Source: Spirodela intermedia (Eukaryota; Streptophyta; Magnoliopsida; Alismatales; Araceae). From it: a stretch of 64,000 bases of DNA. Where the stretch lies: assembly GCA_902729315.2 (NCBI GenBank), contig LR746265.1:7198892-7262891 (forward strand). Direction: 5' to 3'. Both the position numbers and the translations under genes were made by a program. This document shows, piece after piece, positions 55,901 to 64,000 of this stretch (positions within the stretch are counted from its first letter, which is position 1; every line of letters begins with the position of its first letter). Below the pieces are notes generated by a model. It made no database searches and was not told the origin of the DNA. It worked only from the letters and a program-made list of their open reading frames with translations.

Positions 55901-58900
55901 CCATTTAAAAACCTACTTTACTATTTCGTCTATCATATCAGTCAGTGAGAAAGATAGGAAAAGAAAAATTTACAACAAATCACGCCACAATCATGGGGTC
56001 ATTTTCAGGTTTCACAGAAAGAATCAGAATGCACTGTGCATGTTTTTTCTTCTTTAGTCCTTTAATTCTAGTGTTGAGGGGAATAGATGGAACTGGGGTG
56101 ATTATAACAGATATTGGAAACTGATCACGATGTTCGTTTGCACTAAATCCGGTTAGATCCAGCATGCATTAGTATTTAAATTATGATTACCTGATGTGAG
56201 ATGTAGAAAGATCACCCCTCTATTCAGCAGTGTCAGTAGCCGCATTGTATCTAAAATAAATTGAGCATTTCCACGAATATGAACTACCCTCAACCAATGA
56301 ATCCTGTCATCCTGGCCCTCTTTATTTGTTTTGCATGGTAACCTATTAACTCGAGAATTCCCTGGGTGATAGGATAGACAAGATCAGAGAAACTCAAAGG
56401 TCTATTTTATCCATTGAAGGTCCTCAAAATTGCATTTTTTATTCAAAAGTAAAAGTGTGCCTTTATATCAATAGATCAGTGGTAGACTAGAGACAAGAAC
56501 CTTCAAAAGGTCACGACTTCTAGAATTTCTTCTCCAAACCTTGAGATGAAATCAAAGACACCATTAGCAAGCTAGAGTCTGGCAATGCTTATCAAACAAA
56601 CTGGTTCCCAAAACCAGAAAAATATCTGATGAGAGCAGGTTGTTCAAGATTCACTTTTGCAACTTTTGAAGGGAACTAATTGAGAAAGAGTTGTCTAGAA
56701 CAAAGCCACAGTACCCAGTTCACTTTGTTATGAATATGAAGATTGGCGCACTTTTCCCTCCCTCAGAAGCTGTTGATAGAATAATCCCTTAGTCGATAAA
56801 CAATATAATAATTATGTTACTAGGCCATTCAGCTCAAAATCAATTAAGTTGTGGAGACCTCCATCTAAGTAATAACAAGGTTTTTACATACTCTGATGAT
56901 GGATTATCCTACCATGCGGGTAACAGAAACGGAATGCTTCCAACACTAACAACTATAACAAAACCAGAAAAAAAATCAAAATATTGAGTCATTCAACTCG
57001 GTCGCAATTAACAGTGAAGCCCATCTATATAATAATATTTTGCATATTTATATCAATTTTCCGAGGGTACCATTCCTCACATTGAAAGAAGTATCAAAAA
57101 TGGTGTATCAAGCTCTAATCAAATCGCCAACCAAACATGATCTCTTCTAGTCACTTTCAGTGAGGATTTTTAAGAAAAGCCATCCTAGAACATACGGTGC
57201 TGCTCTTACAAATCATTCACTGATCTAGATCAGTGAAGGCATTAATTGATCCCAATGCCAGTATTTGAACCTGCTGATCCTAACTCAATTTTCTTCAGTG
57301 ATTTGTCTTCGAAGTCAACAATACAGTTGGCTGTACTAGACCAGCGTATGCTTGTACTAGACTAGTTATTTTTTACTGCATTGTAAACAGCCTCTGCCAC
57401 GTGAATTTTTCATTTCATCATCTCTTTAGTCCCAAACGCCTTTTCACTTCCCTCCTTTTTCACTATATGAATCCAGCATTCTCCTTCAAAGTGAAACCAA
57501 AATAGGAACAAAAACTGGAACAATGAGGGGTCTTGATCATCTTCATACTTCAGTGTAGTAAAGTTGCATTCTCTTCTAGGAGGCACACACATTAATATCT
57601 TCAAGCCTGCTACTCATGTTGAGATCAAAAGGATGCAATTCCAATCTTAAAATCAAATGTAATAACCAATAACTGAACTGTCTCAAAAGGATCTGAACCC
57701 AATTCACATATACCTGAGCTGAACAACCTTTAGAACAATACTGCAGCTATAAGATAAAAAGGGCCGATGCTCAGGATGCAAAATCTTCAGATTGGTTTAA
57801 AAGTTTTCAGAACATCAATTTCTTACTTTGTGAGACCTTTACTTGTTTGAAGATGGCCCTGCTACATGGCATCATCAATTTCGGTGGAACAAAACGCATC
57901 CTACTCTATTACTTGGTTTCATGGAGGAGACTAGTAAATATTTCCGAGTCTAGGACAATGATATAAAACAATAGTCATCCAGTCACTCTTCACCATGACA
58001 GCTTAGAGAGCTTTTCACACCCTTCAAAACTCGCTTTTTGTTACCCTTACAAAGCGAAATATCATCTTCTCCAAGTTAACATCACTCAATTCACAAACTT
58101 AATATCTTCAGTAAAAGCATAAGAATGTTGGTCATCTCTTTCAACAAATCCTTAGTAAACTCCAGAAGTCTATCGCAGTCCAATGCAGTATTTAAGTCAC
58201 ACCTAAATTGTACGTGTCCAACACACCACTCGTAGCAAATAAATATTCTATGACATGTGGTCCTAGTGAATTTATTCTACAGGAACGAAATCTACCAAGA
58301 TACACCCCATCCAATGCTATGGGCCGCACTTGTGAGCTTATAAATAGGGTAACACCCTCCAGCTTCTCGATCGGATCCCTTACCTGACAAGCAAATTGAC
58401 GTGAACAAAAGAAGAGAAATGTAGTTGTCACAGGATGGGAATATTTACCATGATTTCGGAACCAATAGCTTTGTTTTAAGTGAATTGCACAATACAGTCA
58501 TTAAATAAAAAGATAATATGCACGATTTTGTGAACCTTGGACTGTCAAAAGCCTCTCATGCATCAGTTTTGCCCTCTATAGACATGATATAAGACAATTA
58601 AATTACTAGCAACTTCAAAGTAACAGAAACCCATCTAGCATTCTACAAAAATCTTACTCACTGATTCATCTCATTACAATCTAACGTAAAAACCTTATGC
58701 ACTACAGTTTTCCCTCCGAAGAATATATCTGCTTCCGTCCAGATAACCAAGAGAATTGAATAAGCCACCAACGTTTAATCTAACTTTCCACAGCCACTTT
58801 CACCTCAACCCAAGCTCATCAATCTGACCTGAGTTTCATCACTATATATTCACTTGAATATCCAAACAACTACCAAATCTCCTGAAAGAATGGGCATCCA

Positions 58901-61900
58901 TGAAACAAGTGTTCCATAAGTTTCTCGTTCAACCCTAAAAGCCTACAAATAATGTGGAAGATTCCGATAAAAGTAGCTGTGTAATACTGATTAAAAATAC
59001 GACAAGAAAGTGGTATGGTTGACAGAAAGTAGCTACATTACAAAAAGGATGAAAAAAAGTAGCAAATAATTCTTAAAAACATTAAATAAAGTTGCTAAAA
59101 TAGCCTCAGTGATCTGTAGATGATGCAAAAGGTGAGCTAGCAGGCGAAAAGAATAATGAGAGCAACCAGTAGGATAAGATGATACTTACAATGAAATAAG
59201 TATGCTGTTGAGAATCAATGGCCTCAATAAAGGGGGCCATTTCCCAACCTGCAATATTGATATCCATATTTTAAACGCATGGTCACTCAACTCAGAGAAT
59301 CCTAAGAGTACCAGTTCCTATAGTCGATGGGCAGAAAGAAAACTTGCATATTGTCTCCAATGAAATCATAAGCTGTTTACGAAAATCCGAGATAATAAAA
59401 CGACGCAGGCATGTATATTCCCAACTTAAAGAAAGACAGACTTCAGAATTGTGAACAACACGCATGAATCTACAAAAGAAAAAAAAGCCACAACAGCTTT
59501 AAAAACGTTATACGAAGATTGAATATATACGTACATACCAATTCACAAAAACTCCTTAATAAACATATAAAAATGAGAGGTCTGGCCAAGTTAATATGCA
59601 GATATCTATGTCAGTACCCACATCTATTCCTCTGCAACATAAACATCTTTCTCTCAGGTGACAGAATGAAGCCTCTGATGCTTCTGAAGTGTTATGAGGA
59701 TTCTAGCTTTGCGAACAGGTAATTCTCAAAGTCATTGACCAGAGTTATTTTCTCAGCTGACGTCACCTTTTAATCCTTTGATTTGCATTACGTTTGCCTC
59801 TTGGAACAGCAAGACAAAGCCATTGACAGTTAATTGTTTTTTCCATGATGATCATTATGCATCATCAACACAATACCAACTTGTTTAATCCATGAATGAC
59901 GCAAAATTGAGGAGTGAAAACCTGTTCAAATACTCAACTGTTGTAAAACAGTGGTAACATGAAAGAAAGCAAATAACATTTCGGGTAAATTTGGTTCCTT
60001 TCTTCAAAGAATGACCTTCAGGATAGGAAAGTCGCTAGATGATCCAAATTTATCAGTACGATTCCAAGTTATATTGAGTAATCAAACAGTGGTAGAGACA
60101 ACATCAATGACAGTATCTGCTCAACATCAAGATAGCTCCTTTCCTCTTACTTTTTTACCAGCCCAGTTCCACCATGTGTATCAACAAGTAAAAAAGCGCC
60201 GAAGAATTATGAGGTCTTTCAAAGACCCTGGCCTAGTTGGAACACAAAAACTCATGAATAATGTACCAATATGATCTGATACAGCTAGAGTCTTTGGGAT
60301 CTTGAATCGGATGCTGGGTCCATCTCAATCAGCCTTGCTACAAGGTAAACCTATCATGATCTACATCCTCTCATGCTGTGTTAAAGTCCAGTCCGTGATT
60401 TTTGTCTCCCAGTACCTCCTTACATCTATCTTCATCTCGCATTTTTTGTATCAGACTTTATCTTCATTCAAATGCATTGATTCCTATCACTCTATCTAAA
60501 CCGAAAAGTACCATCCTAGGATTATAGCTCGGACTTTTCAACGAAGTTGGAAAGCAAGAGAAAAAAACCAATCAAAACCCTGCTTCTTATGACAACAGCA
60601 GGAAAAAGCAATCACTGGTCCATCAGCATTAAGTTGTGTAGGAAAACAATAAAGAGGGAAATTACTAGTAACATTTGAACAACATTAACTCACAAAAAAG
60701 GAGAGGACTCGTTGAATTACCAGAAAGTTCATCATCAGGATTCTTCTTCTTAGTGTGAAGGCACTGAGCGAGGATGACAGTTTGCTGAGCATCTGTAAAG
60801 GACATTTTTCTAATCCCACTGGGATTTCCGTTTACTTTAGCATCACCATTACTTTCTAACAACCTTGGAGTCATCAATATATCACACTCATCATAATTTT
60901 CCAGAGATTCTGAAGCTCCATGACTTTGAGCAGCCGAGCACTTTTTTAGGATCTCAGAGTTATGAAGCAAGCTACACTCACTACTTCTCTGTTCTTCCGT
61001 TTCAGCAACAAGTACGAGCTGGGACTTAGCGTTCACCTGCGTGAAAGCATAATTAAGAAAAAATAAGAGCTTATTCATCCGTATCTCCCAAGGACTGCCT
61101 CGTCCTCAGTCTGTAAAAAGAGCCAAAAGTACCTGGTGGATTGTTCGAAAGCCAAGAATACCAGTTACAGAAAGATGTAAGCCGCATGCTCGTTCAGCAG
61201 TATTAAAATGCACCCTGAGAGAGGAACTCACAACTGTTAAGAACATATCGTAAAATTAGAGAATTACTTTACCATAGAGGAAGATTAAATTATGATAGCA
61301 TGCCACTTTTCAATACATACATCTTACAAATATTGCATGTTAAACTTTTATATACATGTATCAGATGAAATGCATCACAAGCATAAAGATATCACTTCCT
61401 AACTAAACAGGGATGCACTACAATAACATGTACCAACAGAAGTAAAGTCTGTGAACCATACTTCCACATGAGTAAGGCCTTCACATCCCTTTGATAGTCC
61501 TGTCAGATAAATCCATAGTGTACATAGTCTCGCATTAATCTCTTATTAAGCGTGAAAAAAGAGGGTTGATTGCAAAAAAATGATGTATATCTATTAACCT
61601 GCACACTTTTAGCTAAATGCTCCAGTTACGATTTGAGGATTGAGCAAAAAAACACGTTTAAAACACCTTTCTTTCTCTACATAATAATCAAATCTCAATA
61701 AAAACTAAAGTCCACATCCTATGAGGATGTCATTCTAATCCGGAAGGGCAAGTCAAGGTATTGGCCCTGGACACAGTCAAGGATATGTTTACAAGGAGAA
61801 ATACTTCTCAAGGAATATAACAAATCTAGACATTGTAACCTTAAAATGTTCTATTGTGGCTGTCTGTTAGTCTGCATATTAGGATCGGTGATAGGTCCAC

Positions 61901-63153
61901 CAAGAGGACTCCGAAGTTTAACATTGAACTGGTTTCAGTTTGTTTCATGCAAGTTTAGAATTTCCTGTTCTGGCTTTGGGATCGACGATAGGTTCAAGCC
62001 TGGGTCCAAATGGGCTTTAATCTGGTTGTGGTCAATTTCACTTGCTGCTCTAAGTTCAATCCCAAATTGACTCACAAATGAGTCTCGAACTAGAAAAAAA
62101 TTACATGACAAAGGCAAGGAAGTGCCGCCTAACATCATACCATTCATAAAACTTGTACATTCTCGGATCAATGCAGCATCACCACTTCATAGCCCTATGC
62201 AGGTGACACAGACAAGTTCTCTCTAGTCTGCTTCTATTGCAGGGAATGGCATCATAGTTCCAAAGTTGACATGCAAGGGTTGCAAGAGTGGCATCACGTT
62301 TGCGGGAAGCAGATGAGTAGGATGCAATTTTATTTTGTTCTAGACAATTAACGAAATGTCATATATCACCTAGCATGAACAAAGAATTCAAGAAATGAAA
62401 CTAACAACTAATTCAAGCAGAGGACTTCAAAACAAGAACCTATACTAAATATCCTAACCTAGAAAACACAATCAAGTATGGAATGATTACAGATTCACGA
62501 ATGATGTAGTTCAAAGAAACAAAACTAACCCAATGATAACACTAATTAGATCACTGAATGTGCCCTCAGGTATGATTTTCACCATTTTAAGATACACTGC
62601 ATTTCCTTTTTCTTTTTTAAAGAAGAAATCACTATTCTCCAAGAAGATATTCAAACAAACATCTAGTTTTGCCTTTTTTTTTTGTTTGAATCACTGATCG
62701 AAATCTTTTACGTTGTTTGGAAAATTTGAACCTTTTACTGAAATGCACGTGTAACACGAGGATGGCACACTGATAAATAATTAGATGAAGCAATATAAAA
62801 GTAAGATTCGAGAGTACTGACCCTGATGAATCCACACGACCATAGGCATGCGCAACTATTCCTGCTTCTAGATGTACCATTGACACAATTGTTAAAGATT
62901 CTTCCTTGCATAACTGAGATGCCCAATACATATTTACACTTTCCTCACTACCAAATTGGTGCAAAGTTTCAGTCGTGAGAACTTGCAATGAATCATATAA
63001 TGAAGAAGATAAGCTATCTAAAATCCTCTGTTGAATGAGAGTAAGTCTGCACAACCACCAAGAAACACTTCTAGCTTCAATTTGATGGGAACTTCTTCCG
63101 TCCACAGAGATGTTCCTGATATTATTTAATAAGATTCTCGCATAAACAATGTA
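43991..63153 (-). CDS. TPR protein of the TTC27/Emw1 family, C-terminal 18 exons
   Basis: Tetratricopeptide-repeat scaffold protein related to human TTC27 and yeast Emw1; its biochemical role is poorly defined. Exons in order: 63153-62822, 61214-61133, 61036-60721, 59248-59190, 55331-55242, 52613-52522, 52419-52321, 52220-52143, 51970-51886, 51806-51748, 51592-51523, 50978-50887, 50619-50557, 50479-50413, 48660-48421, 47975-47859, 44368-44216, 44098-43991 (TAG). All introns are GT-AG and all phases join, giving 733 residues. Plant relatives have about 900, so roughly 165 N-terminal residues lie right of the window. Markers are SWWLCRLTLIQQRILD, VHLEAGIVAHAYGRVDS, VRWESTRGRTKQRAL, PTIPALRKEYGRLLVSNGL, LELWDDLIYCYR, ARSAYNRGDYE, YPDGWFALGAAALKARD and DPDNGEAWNNIACLHMIKK, the TPR core. 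The last exon is short and Ser/Pro-rich. Introns of 2.6-3.9 kb hold mobile-element debris. Confidence 0.94.
45180..45485 (+). mobile_element. LTR-like segment and primer-binding-site remnant
   Basis: It contains repeated TGTGGACTCAA motifs (about 45300, 45318, 45368 and 45399) and ends CTTCTACA. A few bases later (about 45492) comes TAGTATCAGAAC, close to TGGTATCAGAGC, the common plant primer-binding site for initiator Met tRNA. The gag remnant follows in the expected order. The left border is not resolved. Confidence 0.5.
45486..46215 (+). pseudogene. Decayed Ty3/gypsy gag in TTC27-like intron
   Basis: In broken frames the plus strand reads FRMKIELPSFNRHLKIKEFL (from about 45754), then VYKLKGG.ST(stop)WD(stop)LQ (about 45878-45933), then KFLPLDYE(stop)ILFQ(stop)YQ (about 45996-46040), with a Cys-Arg-Gln and Lys-Tyr-Val-type segment after it. 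These match the retrotransposon gag core of plant Ty3/gypsy elements (LPSFNG, LKG..A..WW..L, FLP..YE..L...Y). At least six stops interrupt it, and the Trp codon of the WWD motif is now TGA. No pol follows, so the copy is truncated and old. Confidence 0.8.
48661..50412 (-). other. TTC27-like intron, 1.75 kb
   Basis: Between exons 50479-50413 and 48660-48421. It is AT-rich. A distinct GC-richer LTR-like insert lies at about 49170-49390; otherwise nothing was recognised. Confidence 0.7.
49170..49390 (+). mobile_element. LTR-like fragment with palindromic TATA box
   Basis: This block differs in composition from the intron around it. It has repeated GGCCCAT(A/C)T(A/G)GGT motifs, then CTCTGGTATAAATACCAGAG (about 49231-49250), a perfect palindrome around a TATA box, then GATTAGGGTTT and a CT-rich stretch. 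That layout resembles the U3-R part of a plant LTR. No gag or pol was seen next to it. Confidence 0.4.
52614..55241 (-). other. TTC27-like intron, 2.6 kb, with an unidentified insert
   Basis: Between exons 55331-55242 and 52613-52522. The segment 53230-54330 has a different, less AT-rich composition and carries readable but broken frames on the plus strand. See the separate entry for 53640-54320. Confidence 0.65.
53640..54320 (+). pseudogene. Unidentified broken coding remnant in TTC27-like intron
   Basis: Plus-strand frames here read like protein rather than intron: FQETWSLFVISLEKESYVVV near 53755-53815, RMSKLYDPKDRKDRPYFKQH near 54045-54105, and a 54-codon open frame from 54156 (GYDFEITENGLPQVLIEENV then PKPTPEWEDMIHQIAMRKEY) to a TAA at 54318-54320. 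Stops and frame changes separate the pieces. I do not recognise the family. A mobile-element protein is likely from the setting, but that is inference. Confidence 0.35.
55332..59189 (-). other. TTC27-like intron, 3.9 kb, the longest in the gene
   Basis: Between exons 59248-59190 and 55331-55242, both phase 0 at the junction. It is AT-rich. An LTR-like piece with a TATA box lies at about 58190-58400. A segment at 55590-55810 is richer in GC than its surroundings but unassigned. Confidence 0.7.
58190..58400 (+). mobile_element. LTR-like fragment with TATA box
   Basis: The block starts near ACACCTAAATTGTACGTGTCC, contains GACATGTGGTCC and GCTTATAAATAGGG (TATA at about 58339-58347) and is followed by ACCCTCCAGCTTCTCGATC. 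This order resembles the U3 end of a plant LTR. No internal region was recognised. On the minus strand it gives a 79-codon frame, which I regard as chance. Confidence 0.35.
59249..60720 (-). other. TTC27-like intron, 1.5 kb, no recognised content
   Basis: Lies inside a Gly codon split between 60721 and 59248. The frame at 60011-60274 on the plus strand has no domain and is not supported as a gene. Confidence 0.65.
61215..62821 (-). other. TTC27-like intron, 1.6 kb, no recognised content
   Basis: Lies inside a Gly codon (GG at 62823-62822, G at 61214). AT-rich with short open frames only. Confidence 0.65.
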
Positions 63154-64000
63154 CTGCAATATGAAAAAATGTTTAGTTTCTCACATGATTTGATCAGAAT
63201 TCAGAATAAATTTCTGCCACGGAACTGAGAAACGAAAATCAAGGAAAAATACATTCAACAAAATAATATTTTTCACTTTCAAGGCTCATGCTTATAAAAG
63301 AATAGCTCTAAGATTACTCTATACACAAAGAAAAACTTTGAATCACATATGAAGTCAATCAACCAGTAACAATGCGTTTTTCGAAACATGAATCCATTGG
63401 CCTAAATTTTAAATATCCGAACAAACTTTGGTCTCGAGTCCTTTGCTTCCATTTAACCTCCTCCTTCAGATATCAATCCTTCTTCACTACCTTATGTTTT
63501 TTTTTTAAATGCACTGAACCTCCTAATCACAAAATAACAAAAATATTGGGGCAGGATGTACGAGTATGTGCCTCATAAAATCACCTTCACATCGATTATG
63601 TACCACAAAAAGATGCTCTAGGTCATATTGGCAACCAAAGATAGCATATTCTCGCCATTCTTCATTACAAAAAGTTCACTCTTGACTCTTTCATGCATGC
63701 AGTTAAACACCCTATCAACTTAAAAGCTTGGCATCCGAAAGATACACATGTTTGTATTGCTCATGGATAACCAAAAATCATCTATATAACTCGGATACTC
63801 TCATTATATACCTAATAGAAAATAGCCTGTAGCAGTCTCATACGAAAAGATACTCCACTCCTAAGGAACATATAGTGCAATGATTTGTCTTCCTCCCCAT
63901 ATAAGTTGCCTGCAGCGTGTATCCTACCAAAGACCAGCACATTTATTAGAGATGAAGGTTTCCAAACCTTGCTGTATTCTCTCTCCATCTACGATTATGT
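63154..64000 (-). other. Upstream intron of the TTC27-like gene, no exon supported
   Basis: The exon starting at 63153 follows an acceptor ATATTGCAG, so this stretch is intron at least in part. The N-terminal exons expected from the family (about 165 residues) were not found here. One frame at about 63830-63915 (minus) is discussed under rejected items. Confidence 0.6.

Noticed and set aside
63830-63916. Candidate extra exon of the TTC27-like gene (minus strand, after CGCTGCAG)
   Set aside because: The frame reads NLYGEEDKSLHYMF and on, but it meets TAG right at the only plausible GT donor, and it does not resemble the known N-terminal part of the family.

Overview
The window is nuclear DNA of a flowering plant. 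The evidence is many GT-AG introns, plant-type gene families, (CT)n/(GA)n microsatellites and decayed LTR retrotransposons. GC content is strongly mixed: the PMT gene, the trihelix gene and the 3' half of the sphingoid-base kinase are very GC-rich, while the ATG2 and TTC27-like genes are AT-rich with long introns. That contrast is commoner in monocots, but I cannot name a species. No bacterial, organellar or CRISPR-like content was seen.

Six protein-coding genes are supported exon by exon, with intron phases that all join. (1) At 1-14391 (+) lies the 3' part of ATG2, the autophagy lipid-transfer protein; its N-terminal exons lie left of the window, and one intron has a GC donor. (2) At 17087-19352 (+) is a PMT-type Golgi methyltransferase (pectin methyltransferase family) with a TATA box and a 5'UTR intron. 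(3) At 20522-23697 (-) is a sphingoid long-chain base kinase of the LCBK1 type, 8 coding exons, tail-to-tail with PMT. (4) At 28574-30662 (+) is a DUF604/GT31 fringe-like glycosyltransferase. (5) At 37383-40066 (+) is a two-domain trihelix (GT-2/GTL1-like) transcription factor. (6) At 43991-63153 (-) are the 18 C-terminal coding exons of a TTC27/Emw1-type TPR protein, whose 5' end lies right of the window.

Between and inside the genes: the 14.4-16.3 kb, 25-28.5 kb, 30.9-36.9 kb and 40.5-44 kb intervals are non-coding and hold CT/GA arrays, tandem duplications and promoter-like motifs. A decayed Ty3/gypsy gag with a likely LTR sits antisense in a TTC27 intron, and a related LTR-like fragment lies in an ATG2 intron. 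Other LTR-like pieces with TATA boxes and one unidentified ORF fragment lie in further TTC27 introns.

The genes do not form a functional cluster. ATG2 acts in autophagosome growth, PMT and GT31 in the Golgi on cell-wall or glycan substrates, LCBK1 in sphingolipid signalling, the trihelix protein in the nucleus, and the TPR protein as a scaffold. I found no convincing new multi-gene system. The best leads are the GC-AG intron, the readable retained intron that would swap the acidic tail of the trihelix protein, the mobile-element remnants inside introns, and the GA tracts in two 5'UTRs.
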